From Rhodoferax sp. (lineage in GTDB: Bacteria; Pseudomonadota; Gammaproteobacteria; Burkholderiales; Burkholderiaceae_C), in contig JAJAZK010000027.1 of assembly GCA_026785765.1 (NCBI GenBank), forward strand, positions 1-40,118: a stretch of 40,118 nt of DNA. Reading direction: 5' to 3'. Positions 25,334 through 33,732 of this stretch are shown here, piece after piece; position 1 is the stretch's first letter; the number at the start of each line of letters is the position of its first letter. The notes beneath the pieces are model-generated. The model was given only the letters and a program-made list of their open reading frames with translations. It did no database searches and was not told where the DNA came from. Made by a program: the position numbers and the translations under genes.

Positions 25334-26515
25334 ATGCTTGTTTCGCCTTCATCTATGCATTTTGAAGCGCCTCTGCCCCTGCGCAGTGGGACATCGATCC
25401 GTGCCTATGACCTGTGCTTCGAGACTTACGGCACTCTGAATGCCGAACGTTCCAACGCGGTTCTGGAGCTGCATGCCTTGAATGCTTCACACCATCTGGC
25501 CGGCCTTTATGCGGGCCAGGATAAGTCGGATGGCTGGTGGGACACGATGATCGGTCCGGGCAAGCCGCTGGACACCAACCGGTTTTTTGTGATTGGTGTC
25601 AATAACCTGGGTTCCTGTTTCGGCTCTACCGGACCGATGCACCGCAGTCCGGACACTGGCCAGATCTACGGCTCTGGCTTCCCCGTGGTGACCGTGGAGG
25701 ACTGGGTGGATGCGCAGGCGCGGCTGCTTGATGCATTGGGAATTGTCAGCCTGGCAGCCGTCATGGGTGGAAGCCTCGGTGGAATGCAGGCACTCAGTTG
25801 GACCTTGCAGTACCCGCAGCGGGTGCGCAATGCCGTAGTGATAGCCAGCGCACCCAACCTGACCGCAGAGAATATTGCTTTCAATGAGGTGGCGCGGCGT
25901 GCCATCGTTACTGACCCGGACTTCAACGGTGGCAATTTTTACGCCACGCAGGAGCGCGCGCAGACCACTCCGAAGCGCGGCCTGCGCATCGCCCGGATGA
26001 TCGGCCACATCACCTATTTGAGTGATGACGTGATGAATGAGAAATTCGGCCGCACATTGCGTACCAGCCTGGCGCGCGAAGCCCAGCTGCTTGCGGCTGA
26101 TGCCGCCGCGCCGGCTCCCTTTCGGTACACAACACAGGACGTGGAGTTCCAGATCGAGAGTTATCTGCGCCACCAGGGCGACAAATTTGCGGAGTACTTT
26201 GATGCAAACACCTACCTGTTGATCACCCGGGCGCTGGATTATTTTGATCCGGCGCGTGATTTCGGTGGCGACCTCAGTCGGGCGCTGGCGCGGGCCACCG
26301 CGCGTTTTCTGCTCGTAAGTTTCAGTACCGACTGGCGTTTTTCGCCCACGCGCAGCCGGGAACTGGTCAAGGCCTTGCTCGACAACCGGCGTGACGTCAG
26401 TTATGCCGAGATCGATGCGCCACATGGCCACGACGCCTTTTTGCTGGATGACCCGCGCTACCACCAAGTGGTTGCGGCCACCTTCGACCGCATCGCGCAA
26501 GCCCTGTCCTCATGA
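25334..26515 (+). CDS. metX: Homoserine O-acyltransferase (MetX)
   Basis: The enzyme activates homoserine for methionine synthesis by O-acylation (acetyl- or succinyl-CoA; betaproteobacterial MetX enzymes are often succinyl-specific, which cannot be settled here). The 393-residue product is an alpha/beta hydrolase with LHALNASHH, GVNNLGSCFGSTGP and the nucleophile Ser147 in GGSLGG, then TDWRFSP for the Asp and APHGHDAFLL for the His. ATG 25334 lies just after the attenuator T run; a TTG at 25313 lies inside the hairpin and is unlikely. ATG 25355 is a shorter alternative. The stop overlaps metW. Confidence 0.96.
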   Translation: MLVSPSSMHFEAPLPLRSGTSIRAYDLCFETYGTLNAERSNAVLELHALNASHHLAGLYAGQDKSDGWWDTMIGPGKPLDTNRFFVIGVNNLGSCFGSTGPMHRSPDTGQIYGSGFPVVTVEDWVDAQARLLDALGIVSLAAVMGGSLGGMQALSWTLQYPQRVRNAVVIASAPNLTAENIAFNEVARRAIVTDPDFNGGNFYATQERAQTTPKRGLRIARMIGHITYLSDDVMNEKFGRTLRTSLAREAQLLAADAAAPAPFRYTTQDVEFQIESYLRHQGDKFAEYFDANTYLLITRALDYFDPARDFGGDLSRALARATARFLLVSFSTDWRFSPTRSRELVKALLDNRRDVSYAEIDAPHGHDAFLLDDPRYHQVVAATFDRIAQALSS

Positions 26516-27093
26516 GTGACCAATTGACCATGGCGGCGATTGCCCGGCTCGTTCCTGAAGGCGCGCGTGTACTCGACCTGGGTTGTGGCGACGGCGCGAT
26601 GCTGGCCTATTTGCAGAGCAGCCGCGCCTGTACCGGTTATGGCATCGAGATCGCCGATAGCAATGTGCTGGCCTGCGTGCGCCGTGGTGTCAATGTGATT
26701 CAGCTCAACCTGGACGAAGGCCTGGCCGTGTTCGACGACGCCAGTTTTGACGTGGTGCTGCAGATCGATACCCTGCAGCATTTGCGCAACGCCGAGACCA
26801 TGTTGCGTGAAACGGCCCGGGTCGGCCGTATTGGTATAGTCGCGTTCCCCAATTTTGGCCACTGGCCGAACCGCCTGAGCGTGTTGCGTGGGCGCATGCC
26901 GGTGACCAAACGCTTGCCCTACCAGTGGTACGACACGCCCAATATCCGGGTCGGCACGCATGCCGACTTCGAGGTGCTGGCCTTGCGCAACGACCTGAAA
27001 ATACTGGACAGCTTTGGTTTGCAGGATGGCCGAACGGTGCGTCTCGCACCCAACCTGATGGCCTCCACCGCAGTATTCAGGTTCAGCCGCTGA
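26512..27093 (+). CDS. metW: Methionine biosynthesis protein MetW
   Basis: The 193-residue product has a SAM-methyltransferase-like fold: VLDLGCGDGAMLAYL is motif I, followed by GIEIADSNVLACVRRGVNVIQLNLDEGL and the MetW-specific VAFPNFGHWPNRL and PYQWYDTPNIR. MetW is found beside metX in many proteobacteria and is reported to support the homoserine acylation step. It overlaps the metX stop as ATGA and shares its riboswitch. It ends 22 bp from the convergent gudD. Confidence 0.95.
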   Translation: MSDQLTMAAIARLVPEGARVLDLGCGDGAMLAYLQSSRACTGYGIEIADSNVLACVRRGVNVIQLNLDEGLAVFDDASFDVVLQIDTLQHLRNAETMLRETARVGRIGIVAFPNFGHWPNRLSVLRGRMPVTKRLPYQWYDTPNIRVGTHADFEVLALRNDLKILDSFGLQDGRTVRLAPNLMASTAVFRFSR

Positions 27094-27115
27094 GCTGATG
27101 CTGCAGCCGGCAGCG

Positions 27116-28486
27116 TCAGGAGCGAACCAGGCAGGGCTGCTTGGGGTTGAACTTCCAGTTGGGGATCAGGTACTGCATGGCCATCGCGTCGTCGCGTGTT
27201 CCCAGCCCGTGCTGCAGGTAACATTTGTGCGCCTGCTCAACCGCATCCATATCGAGGGTGACGCCCAGCCCCCCCGTAGAAGGAACCGTGATGCTGCCAT
27301 TGATGATTTGCAGCGGCGCCTGGGTAATGCGCTGCCCGTCCTGCCAGATCCAATGGGTGTCGATGGCCGTGACCTTGCCCGGCGCTGCGGCTGCGACATG
27401 GGTGAACATTGCCAGCGAAACGTCGAAGTGGCTGTTCGAGTGTGAACCCCAGGTCAGGCCCCACATCTGGCACAACTGGGCGACACGCACCGAGCCCTGC
27501 ATGGTCCAGAAATGTGGGTCCGCCAACGGGATGTCTACCGACTGCAGCGCGATTGCGTGCGCCATTTCTCGCCAGTCGGTTGCGACCATGTTGGTTGCGG
27601 TCATGAGACCAGTGGCGCGCCGGAACTCGGCCATTACCTCGCGCCCGGAGAAAGCGCCCTCGGCGCCGCAAGGATCCTCCGCATAAGCCAGTTCCCGGTG
27701 GCGGTCGCGGCACAGCCTTACCGCATCCTGCAACAACCAGCCGCCGTTCGGGTCGAGTGTGACGCGGGCCTGTGGAAAGCGCTCGTGCAGCGCCACAATA
27801 GCTTCCATTTCGGCGGCCCCGCTCAATACCCCACCCTTGAGCTTGAAGTCGCGAAAGCCGTAACGTGCATGGGCCGCTTCGGCCAGCCGGACGATGGCGG
27901 ACGCGTCGAGTGCCGCTTCGTGACGCAGACGTAGCCACGGATCGGCGGCGTCCGGCTCGCTGCGGTATGCCAGATCGGTGCGGTTGCGGTCTCCCACAAA
28001 AAACAGGTAACCCAGCACATCGACCACGCTGCGCTGCTGCCCTTCGCCCAGCAGGGCCGCCACCGGTACATGCAAGAACTGGCCAAGCAAGTCAAGTAAG
28101 GCGCTTTCCACCGCCGTCACGGCGTGGATGGCAACGCGCAAATCAAAGGTTTGGTTGCCGCGTCCCGCACTGTCGCGCCCGGCAAACTGGGTGCGTAACT
28201 TATTCAACACATGGTTCCAGTTGCCGACGGCCTGCCCTTCCACCAGAGCCCGTGCATCTTCCAGGGTTTGCCGGATATTCTCGCCACCCGGCACCTCACC
28301 CACGCCGGTCTGGCCCGCGCTGTCGGTCAGCACGACCAGGTTGCGGGTGAAGAACGGACCGTGGGCGCCACTCAGGTTGAGCAACATACCGTCCATCCCC
28401 GCAATCGGAATCACACGCATCCGCAGTACGGTGGGCGTCCTTTGGTGTTGGCTCGGTTGTGCAGTTGGCGTGGTGGTTTTGGTCAT
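27116..28486 (-). CDS. gudD: Glucarate dehydratase (enolase superfamily)
   Basis: GudD dehydrates D-glucarate to 5-dehydro-4-deoxy-D-glucarate. The 456-residue product keeps the whole active site: Lys215 and Lys217 in FKLKGG, Asp245 and Asn247 in LDPNGGW, Glu270 in EDPC, Asn299 in ATNM and the base His349 in GSHSNSHFD. These match the known E. coli residues with a constant shift of ten. It lies downstream of the FadR-type regulator on the same strand, 71 bp away. A half-operator (TCAGACAA, 28521-28528) is in that gap. Confidence 0.95.
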   Translation of the reverse strand: MTKTTTPTAQPSQHQRTPTVLRMRVIPIAGMDGMLLNLSGAHGPFFTRNLVVLTDSAGQTGVGEVPGGENIRQTLEDARALVEGQAVGNWNHVLNKLRTQFAGRDSAGRGNQTFDLRVAIHAVTAVESALLDLLGQFLHVPVAALLGEGQQRSVVDVLGYLFFVGDRNRTDLAYRSEPDAADPWLRLRHEAALDASAIVRLAEAAHARYGFRDFKLKGGVLSGAAEMEAIVALHERFPQARVTLDPNGGWLLQDAVRLCRDRHRELAYAEDPCGAEGAFSGREVMAEFRRATGLMTATNMVATDWREMAHAIALQSVDIPLADPHFWTMQGSVRVAQLCQMWGLTWGSHSNSHFDVSLAMFTHVAAAAPGKVTAIDTHWIWQDGQRITQAPLQIINGSITVPSTGGLGVTLDMDAVEQAHKCYLQHGLGTRDDAMAMQYLIPNWKFNPKQPCLVRS

Positions 28487-28516
28487 GGCGAGGCTGATTG
28501 CGGCAAAAATTCATCA

Positions 28517-28528
28517 GCCATCAGACAA
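28517..28528. promoter_or_regulatory. Possible degenerate regulator site upstream of gudD
   Basis: In reverse complement this reads TTGTCTGATGG, matching the perfect operator at 29389-29401 over its first eight bases (TTGTCTGA). It lies just before gudD and may be a weaker site for the same GntR/FadR regulator. Confidence 0.35.
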
Positions 28529-28557
28529 GCCGACCCTTAGCGGTATGCATTGAAGGC

Positions 28558-29346
28558 TCATGTCGCTGGCGTCGAATCCGGCACGTTCTGCGACCGCCGC
28601 AAGCGTTCACGGCTGTTGCCCAGATGGGTTCGCATTGCCGCCCTGGCCGCATCCGCATCCTGGTCCCGGATCGCGACAAAGATGTCTTCGTGTTCCAAAT
28701 TCACCCGTTGCAAATAGGCCAGGCGCCCTTCCGGGGCGGTCTGCGGCGTATTGACGCGGGTGCGCGGAATGATCATTGCGCCAAGATAGGTCATCAGGCC
28801 GGCGAAATGCTGGTTGCCAGTGGCCCGTGCCACCTCCATGTGGAAAAGGAAGTCCGGTGGTACTGCATCCGAGTTTTGCTCGATCGATGTCTTGAAAGCC
28901 AGCAGGGCTTCCTGCATGGTCTTCAAATTTTGCGGGGTGCGGCGTTGCGCTGCCAAACCTGCGGCCTCGGTTTCCAGGCTGATGCGCAGCTCCAGCACTG
29001 CAATCACGTCGGCCACGGTGGCAAAATCCCGCGCCGAAATCTTGAAATTGCCGCTGGTGTCCGTTGGGGATACAAAGGTGCCAATGCCGTGTCGGGTCTC
29101 GACCAGCCCGGATGCCTGCAGGCGCGACAAGGCTTCGCGAACCACGGTACGGCTGACGTCGAAACGCTGCATGATTTCAGCTTCGGTGGGCAGTTTGGCG
29201 CCCGGTCGGGTGTGGCCGGCCCGGATCTCGTCGGCCAGGCTACTGACGATTTCAGTGACAAGTCCACGTTGCCGGCGCGGTCGCAACCCCACCGCCTGGT
29301 TTGTCGGCAGATCTTTCGGGGCGCTAGGGGTATACCTTGAGTCCAT
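28558..29346 (-). CDS. FadR-subfamily GntR transcriptional regulator
   Basis: The 262-residue product has a winged helix at about residues 30-95 (LADEIRAGHTRPGAKLPTEAEIMQRFDVSRTVVREALSRLQASGLVETRHGIGTFV), followed by an all-helical FCD effector domain. The FCD metal or acid-ligand site is suggested by FLFHMEVARATGNQHF and by HEDIFVAIRDQDADAARAAMRTHL. It probably senses a sugar acid and represses the divergent udh-TRAP operon through the palindrome in the shared gap. The start is the ATG at 29346; the frame remains open far upstream only as antisense of udh. Confidence 0.93.
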   Translation of the reverse strand: MDSRYTPSAPKDLPTNQAVGLRPRRQRGLVTEIVSSLADEIRAGHTRPGAKLPTEAEIMQRFDVSRTVVREALSRLQASGLVETRHGIGTFVSPTDTSGNFKISARDFATVADVIAVLELRISLETEAAGLAAQRRTPQNLKTMQEALLAFKTSIEQNSDAVPPDFLFHMEVARATGNQHFAGLMTYLGAMIIPRTRVNTPQTAPEGRLAYLQRVNLEHEDIFVAIRDQDADAARAAMRTHLGNSRERLRRSQNVPDSTPAT

Positions 29347-29356
29347 CAAAAAACAC

Positions 29357-29385
29357 TTGACAGCCAAAACGGCTTTAGAAACAAT
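29357..29385 (+). promoter_or_regulatory. Promoter of the udh operon
   Basis: A consensus -35 TTGACA (29357-29362) and AACAAT (29380-29385), with a 17-bp spacer, point toward udh. The operator begins four bases after the -10 element, so a bound repressor would block initiation. Confidence 0.65.
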
Positions 29386-29388
29386 GGA

Positions 29389-29401
29389 GTTGTCAGACAA
29401 C
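29389..29401. promoter_or_regulatory. Operator for the FadR/GntR regulator
   Basis: GTTGTC-A-GACAAC is a perfect 6-bp inverted repeat around one central base, the size and type of site bound by FadR-subfamily regulators. It lies between the divergent regulator and udh, over the predicted transcription start of udh. Confidence 0.75.
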
Positions 29402-29496
29402 ACATGACCGATGACCTGACGGCGCTGGCGCACTGTACCAAAGCTACAAGAAAAGTCCAGTACCAAGCGCCAACCGAGCTTTTTTTTGAACCCAGG

Positions 29497-30303
29497 ATGC
29501 CCATCAAGAACCACTACAGACTGCTCCTGACTGGAGCCGCCGGAGGCTTGGGGCGAGTGCTGCGCGCGCGTTTGCAGGCCAACTGCACGGTGCTGCGGTT
29601 GTCCGACTGCGAGTCCTTGGGTGAGACCGGCGCGAACGAGGAGATCGTGTTGGCCGACCTGGCGGACGCTGCGGCGGTGCACGCCGCGATGGCCGGTGTG
29701 GATGCGGTAGTGCATTTGGGCGGGGTATCGGTCGAGGGCCCATTCGGGCCCATTTTGCAGGCCAACATTGTTGGCATGGTCAACTTGTATGAAGCAGCAC
29801 GCAAACAGGGTGCGCGGCGGCTGGTGTTCGCCAGCTCCAACCATGTCACCGGTTTCTACAAGCAGTCGCAGACCATCACGGCCGATGACCCGCCGCGTCC
29901 GGACGGCCTGTACGGGCTGAGCAAGGCGTTTGGCGAAAATCTGTCGCGCCTGTATTTCGACCGCTACGGCATCGAGACGGCTTGTGTTCGCATCGGTTCT
30001 TCCTTTACCGAGCCGAAAGACCGCCGCATGCTGGCCACCTGGCTGAGTTTTGACGACCTGCACCGCCTGATCACGGCCTGCCTCACCACTCCGGTGTTGG
30101 GCCATACGATTATTTTCGGCATGTCCAACAACGCCGTGACATGGTGGGATAACGCGCGTGCGCGGCATGTCGGTTACCAGCCACAAGACAGCTCCGACCC
30201 ATTTCGCGAAGCGGTGTTTGCCCGCAGCTCGACGCCAGACCTGAATGACCCGGCGGCGCTTTTCCAGGGTGGCGCCTTTGTTCGTGCCGGGCCTTTTGAA
30301 TGA
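29497..30303 (+). CDS. udh: NAD-dependent uronate dehydrogenase
   Basis: The enzyme oxidises D-galacturonate and D-glucuronate to the aldarolactones. The 268-residue product is an extended SDR with TGAAGGLGR at the NAD site, HLGGVSVEGPF, FASSNHVTGFY and the catalytic YGLSKAFGEN, all closely following known Udh proteins. The C-terminal WWDNARARHVGYQPQDSSDPFR block is also diagnostic. I chose ATG 29497 because it matches the family N-terminus (RLLLTGAAGG). An upstream ATG at 29404 would leave a leader of only about 12 nt and add 31 unrelated residues. First gene of the rightward catabolic operon. Confidence 0.93.
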   Translation: MPIKNHYRLLLTGAAGGLGRVLRARLQANCTVLRLSDCESLGETGANEEIVLADLADAAAVHAAMAGVDAVVHLGGVSVEGPFGPILQANIVGMVNLYEAARKQGARRLVFASSNHVTGFYKQSQTITADDPPRPDGLYGLSKAFGENLSRLYFDRYGIETACVRIGSSFTEPKDRRMLATWLSFDDLHRLITACLTTPVLGHTIIFGMSNNAVTWWDNARARHVGYQPQDSSDPFREAVFARSSTPDLNDPAALFQGGAFVRAGPFE

Positions 30304-30362
30304 GTAGCTCCCCGCCAATTGGCATTGACCCGATTTTCAACCCGTCTAACCAGGAGACAAAA

Positions 30363-31343
30363 ATGACCCTTCGCCGATCCCTTCTTGCATCCGCCATTGC
30401 CGTTGCCGCATTGGCCACGCCATCTTTCGGCATTGCCCAGACCATCCTCAAGGCAGCGGACGTGCACCCGGCCGGTTACCCGACCGTGGTGGCGACCGAG
30501 AATATGGGCAAGAAACTCGAGCTTGCCAGCAATGGCAAGTTCAAGATGCAAATGTTCCCGGCCAGCGTGCTGGGTGACGAAAAGACCATGATCGAGCAGA
30601 CCCAGATTGGGGCGATCCAGTTGTTGCGCACATCGCTGGGCCCGCTGGGCTCGGTGGTACCGGACGTCTACGTTTTCAACATGCCTTTCGTATTCCGCAA
30701 CGAGACCCACATGCGCGCCGTCATCGACGGGCCGATCGGCCAGGAGATTCTGGACAAGATCAGCAATAGTCCGGCCCGGCTGGTGGCGCTGGCCTGGCAG
30801 GACGGCGGCTCGCGCAGCCTGTACACCAAAAAGCCGGTACGCACGCCAGCCGACCTCAAGGGCCAGAAGGTGCGCATGATGGGCAATCCGCTGTTCATCG
30901 ACACCATGAACGCACTTGGCGGCAATGGCATCGCCATGGGTTATCCGGAGGTCTACAGCGCGTTGCAAACCGGGGTAATCGACGGCGCCGAGAACAACCC
31001 GCCAAGCATGTTCACTGCGAACCATTACACGACCGGTGCCAAGTATTACGCCCAGACCAACCACCTGATCATTCCCGAACTGCTGGTGATGTCCAAGGCC
31101 GCCTATGACAAGTTGACGCCGGCCGAGCAGACCTTGGTCAAGAAACTCGGCCGCGAGGCGCAAATGGAACAGCGCGTCTTGTGGGACAAGAGCGTGGTGG
31201 AATACACGGCGAAGCTGAAGGCGGCTGGCGTCGAGTTCATCGAAGTGGATCAGAAGCCGTTTTTTGACGCCACCGCCCCGGTCCGCGCCAAGTACGGTGC
31301 CCCGTTCACGGATTTGATGGCGCGTATCGCGGCAGTCAAGTAA
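30363..31343 (+). CDS. TRAP transporter solute-binding protein (DctP family)
   Basis: This 326-residue periplasmic receptor has a signal peptide (LLASAIAVAALATPSFGIAQ, cleavage near residue 25). It contains the DctP-family blocks VVATENMGKKLELASNGKFKMQMFPASVLGDEKTMIEQTQIGAIQL and LKGQKVRMMGNPLFIDTMNALGGN, with the conserved carboxylate-binding Arg, then YPEVYSALQTGVIDGAENN. The neighbours suggest uronate or aldarate as ligand. AGGAG lies 7 nt before the ATG. It belongs to the udh operon. Confidence 0.93.
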   Translation: MTLRRSLLASAIAVAALATPSFGIAQTILKAADVHPAGYPTVVATENMGKKLELASNGKFKMQMFPASVLGDEKTMIEQTQIGAIQLLRTSLGPLGSVVPDVYVFNMPFVFRNETHMRAVIDGPIGQEILDKISNSPARLVALAWQDGGSRSLYTKKPVRTPADLKGQKVRMMGNPLFIDTMNALGGNGIAMGYPEVYSALQTGVIDGAENNPPSMFTANHYTTGAKYYAQTNHLIIPELLVMSKAAYDKLTPAEQTLVKKLGREAQMEQRVLWDKSVVEYTAKLKAAGVEFIEVDQKPFFDATAPVRAKYGAPFTDLMARIAAVK

Positions 31344-31451
31344 GTTCCGAGTCTGCGTTGGCCGGGTCGCCGGGCTGGAATCAGCGCCGCGGTCCGGCTG
31401 ACGTGTGTGATCGATCCGTTGTGACATCGCGGCCCGCAGGTCGCGCATCCC

Positions 31452-31976
31452 ATGAAGAATTCCCTTCTGACTGCGCTCGACGCGATCTACTCAAGCTGCA
31501 TCTGGATCGCCGGTCTTTCCATTGTGGTCATGAGCCTGATCATCCCGATCGGAGTCTTTGCACGGTATGTGCTGGGCTTCGGCGCGCAGTGGCCGGAGCC
31601 AATTGCGATCTTGCTGATGGTGATCTTCACATTCTTTGGTGCCGCCGCTGCCTACCGGGCTGGCGCACACATTGCGGTGGCGATGCTCACTGACCGTCTG
31701 AGCGTGCTACAGCAAAGGGCCTGCCGTATTGCGGTAAACGTGTTGATGCTGGTGGTCAGCCTGTTTGCGGTTGTGTACGGAATCAAGTTGTGTCTGGAAA
31801 CCATGGGACAGACCATCACGGCATTGCCCTGGTTGCCAGTCGGAGTGACCTACCTTCCGGTGCCTCTGGGGGGCTTGCTGACGCTGCTGTTTGTGCTCGA
31901 AACCATGGTTTTTGGTCCCCAGACCGGGCGTGCCGTGGTTGTGTTTGACCAGCAAGTCGAACAAGCGGGGACCTGA
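31452..31976 (+). CDS. TRAP transporter small permease (DctQ family)
   Basis: The product has 174 residues and four transmembrane helices: IYSSCIWIAGLSIVVMSLIIPIGVFARYVLG, then EPIAILLMVIFTFFGAAAAYRAGAHI with the typical R-A-G-A-H-I, and two more. DctQ partners the large permease in the inner membrane. It lies between the receptor and DctM genes and 2 bp before DctM. Confidence 0.93.
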   Translation: MKNSLLTALDAIYSSCIWIAGLSIVVMSLIIPIGVFARYVLGFGAQWPEPIAILLMVIFTFFGAAAAYRAGAHIAVAMLTDRLSVLQQRACRIAVNVLMLVVSLFAVVYGIKLCLETMGQTITALPWLPVGVTYLPVPLGGLLTLLFVLETMVFGPQTGRAVVVFDQQVEQAGT

Positions 31977-31978
31977 GC

Positions 31979-33262
31979 ATGGACACGATTGTTCTGATTG
32001 GCAGTTTCGCGCTGCTGGTGTTAATTGGCATGCCAGTTGCCTATTCCCTGGGGCTGGCCGCCCTGGTCGGTGCAATCTGGATCGATTTGCCGCTTGACGC
32101 AGTGATGATTCAGATCGCCAGCGGCGTCAACAAGTTCTCCCTGTTGGCAATTCCGTTTTTTGTGCTGGCGGGTGCCATCATGGCCGAGGGCGGCATGTCG
32201 CGGCGGCTGGTCGCGTTTGCGGGAGTGCTGGTGGGTTTTGTGCGGGGCGGCCTGTCGCTGGTCAACATTCTGGCGTCCACCTTCTTTGGCGCCATATCCG
32301 GTTCCTCGGTCGCCGATACCGCATCGATTGGCTCGGTGATGATCCCCGAGATGGTGAAAAAAGGATATCCACGCGACTTCTCGATTGCGCTGACAGTCAG
32401 TGGTTCGATCCAGGCGACCCTGATTCCACCCAGCCACAACGCGGTGATCTACTCGATGGCAGCGGGTGGCTCAATATCAATTGCGGCCTTGTTCATGGCC
32501 GGCGTTCTGCCAGGGCTGCTGCTCGGCGCCACGCTGGCTGTCTATTGTCTGTACATCGCCAAGAAGCGGGGCTTCCCTGTGGGCGAGTCAATACCGCTGC
32601 GCCAGGCCCTGCGCATCGCTGGTGACGCCATGTGGGGCCTGGCCACCATGGTGATTATTCTGGGTGGCATCTTGAGCGGTGTGTTTACCGCCACCGAGTC
32701 TGCTTCCATCGCCGTCGTGTGGGCGTTCTTCGTGACGATGTTTATTTACCGCGACTATAAATGGCGCGACCTGCCCAAATTGATGCACAGAACGGTCAAG
32801 ACGGTGTCGATCGTGATGATCCTGATCGGCTTTGCAGCCAGCTTTGGCTACATCATGACCCTGATGCAGATTCCGCTCAAGATATCGACCGCACTGACCG
32901 CGTTCACCGACAACCGCTACATGATCCTGATGTTGATCAACGTGTTGCTGCTTATTCTGGGTACCCTGATGGATATGGCGGCCTTGTTGCTGATCCTGAC
33001 GCCCATCTTGCTGCCAGTGGTCAAGGCGGTAGGTGTGGATCCAGTGCATTTCGGCATGATCATGATCGTGAATCTGGGCATCGGCCTGCTCACCCCGCCA
33101 GTCGGTTCGGTCCTGTTTGTAGGTAGCGCGGTCGGCAAGTTGCCGATCGAGAAGGTGGTCAAAGCCCTGATGCCCTTCTTTGGTCTGTTACTGATCGTGC
33201 TGGGCGTCGTTACTTATGTGCCCGCCCTCTCGCTGTGGCTGCCGCGCCTGATGGGGCTATGA
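31979..33262 (+). CDS. TRAP transporter large permease (DctM family)
   Basis: The 427-residue product has about twelve transmembrane helices and forms the Na+-coupled transport pathway. Signature stretches are FSLLAIPFFVLAGAIMAEGGMSRRLV, STFFGAISGSSVADTASIGSVMIPEMVKKGY, IPPSHNAVIYS and GLLTPPVGSVLFVGSAV. It completes the P-Q-M set for sugar-acid uptake. The gene just downstream (kdgD) is ruined. Confidence 0.95.
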   Translation: MDTIVLIGSFALLVLIGMPVAYSLGLAALVGAIWIDLPLDAVMIQIASGVNKFSLLAIPFFVLAGAIMAEGGMSRRLVAFAGVLVGFVRGGLSLVNILASTFFGAISGSSVADTASIGSVMIPEMVKKGYPRDFSIALTVSGSIQATLIPPSHNAVIYSMAAGGSISIAALFMAGVLPGLLLGATLAVYCLYIAKKRGFPVGESIPLRQALRIAGDAMWGLATMVIILGGILSGVFTATESASIAVVWAFFVTMFIYRDYKWRDLPKLMHRTVKTVSIVMILIGFAASFGYIMTLMQIPLKISTALTAFTDNRYMILMLINVLLLILGTLMDMAALLLILTPILLPVVKAVGVDPVHFGMIMIVNLGIGLLTPPVGSVLFVGSAVGKLPIEKVVKALMPFFGLLLIVLGVVTYVPALSLWLPRLMGL

Positions 33263-33350
33263 ACGCCCGAACTGCTCTATGCGCATGGGACCGGGCAACC
33301 CAAGCTCGGACATCCCGCCATGGTCGCGTGACGTGCATCCGCAGAAGACC

Positions 33351-33719
33351 TTGAACCCGCAAGAACTCAAATCCATCATCGGTTTCGGACGGTAGTCCTT
33401 TCCGGTCACCGACTTTGACGCACAAGGCGATTTCCGTCCGCGGGGAGGTGGAGCGCCTGGGCGCGCACGGCGCCCTGTCGCTGCCGCATTACCTGACCGA
33501 GGCTGGTCAGGGGGGGCTGATCAACTACGTGCAGGTGGTGTCATGCCCCATCTGGCAATCCGCAACCGTGTGCCAGGTTACGCCGTGAGCATCGTCAAGG
33601 CCGGGGCGCGCATCGCGGGACAGGACGCCGGGCCGGTGCGCCCACCGCTGACTGACCTGAAGCCGGCCGGGGTGGAGCAACTCGCCGCGCTGATTCGCAC
33701 GCTGGGTCTTCAGTCGTAG
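33351..33719 (+). pseudogene. kdgD: Remnant of 5-dehydro-4-deoxyglucarate dehydratase (kdgD)
   Basis: Three fragments of KdgD lie in order. 33351-33440 reads LNPQELKSIIGFGR, a TAG at 33393-33395, then SFPVTDFDAQGDFRP, the enzyme's N-terminus. 33445-33540, in another frame, reads EVERLGAHGALSLPHYLTEAGQ then GGLINYVQVV from the middle. 33543-33719 reads RNRVPGYAVSIVKAGARI and continues to the normal C-terminus with GRDAGPVR-like sequence. About 120 of roughly 300 residues survive, and the catalytic lysine region is deleted. KdgD converts 5-dehydro-4-deoxyglucarate to 2-oxoglutarate semialdehyde, the step after GudD and GarD. The bases from 33263 to 33350 hold nothing I recognise. Confidence 0.88.
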
Positions 33720-33732
33720 CAACATCGACGCC

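Noticed and set aside
29347..30318. Long open frame continuing upstream of the FadR-type regulator
   Set aside because: It is antisense to udh, has no family-like sequence, and a proper regulator N-terminus begins at 29346.
33263..33350. Small frame after DctM as a separate gene
   Set aside because: It has no ribosome site, ends quickly and matches nothing I know; it is probably part of the decayed kdgD upstream region.
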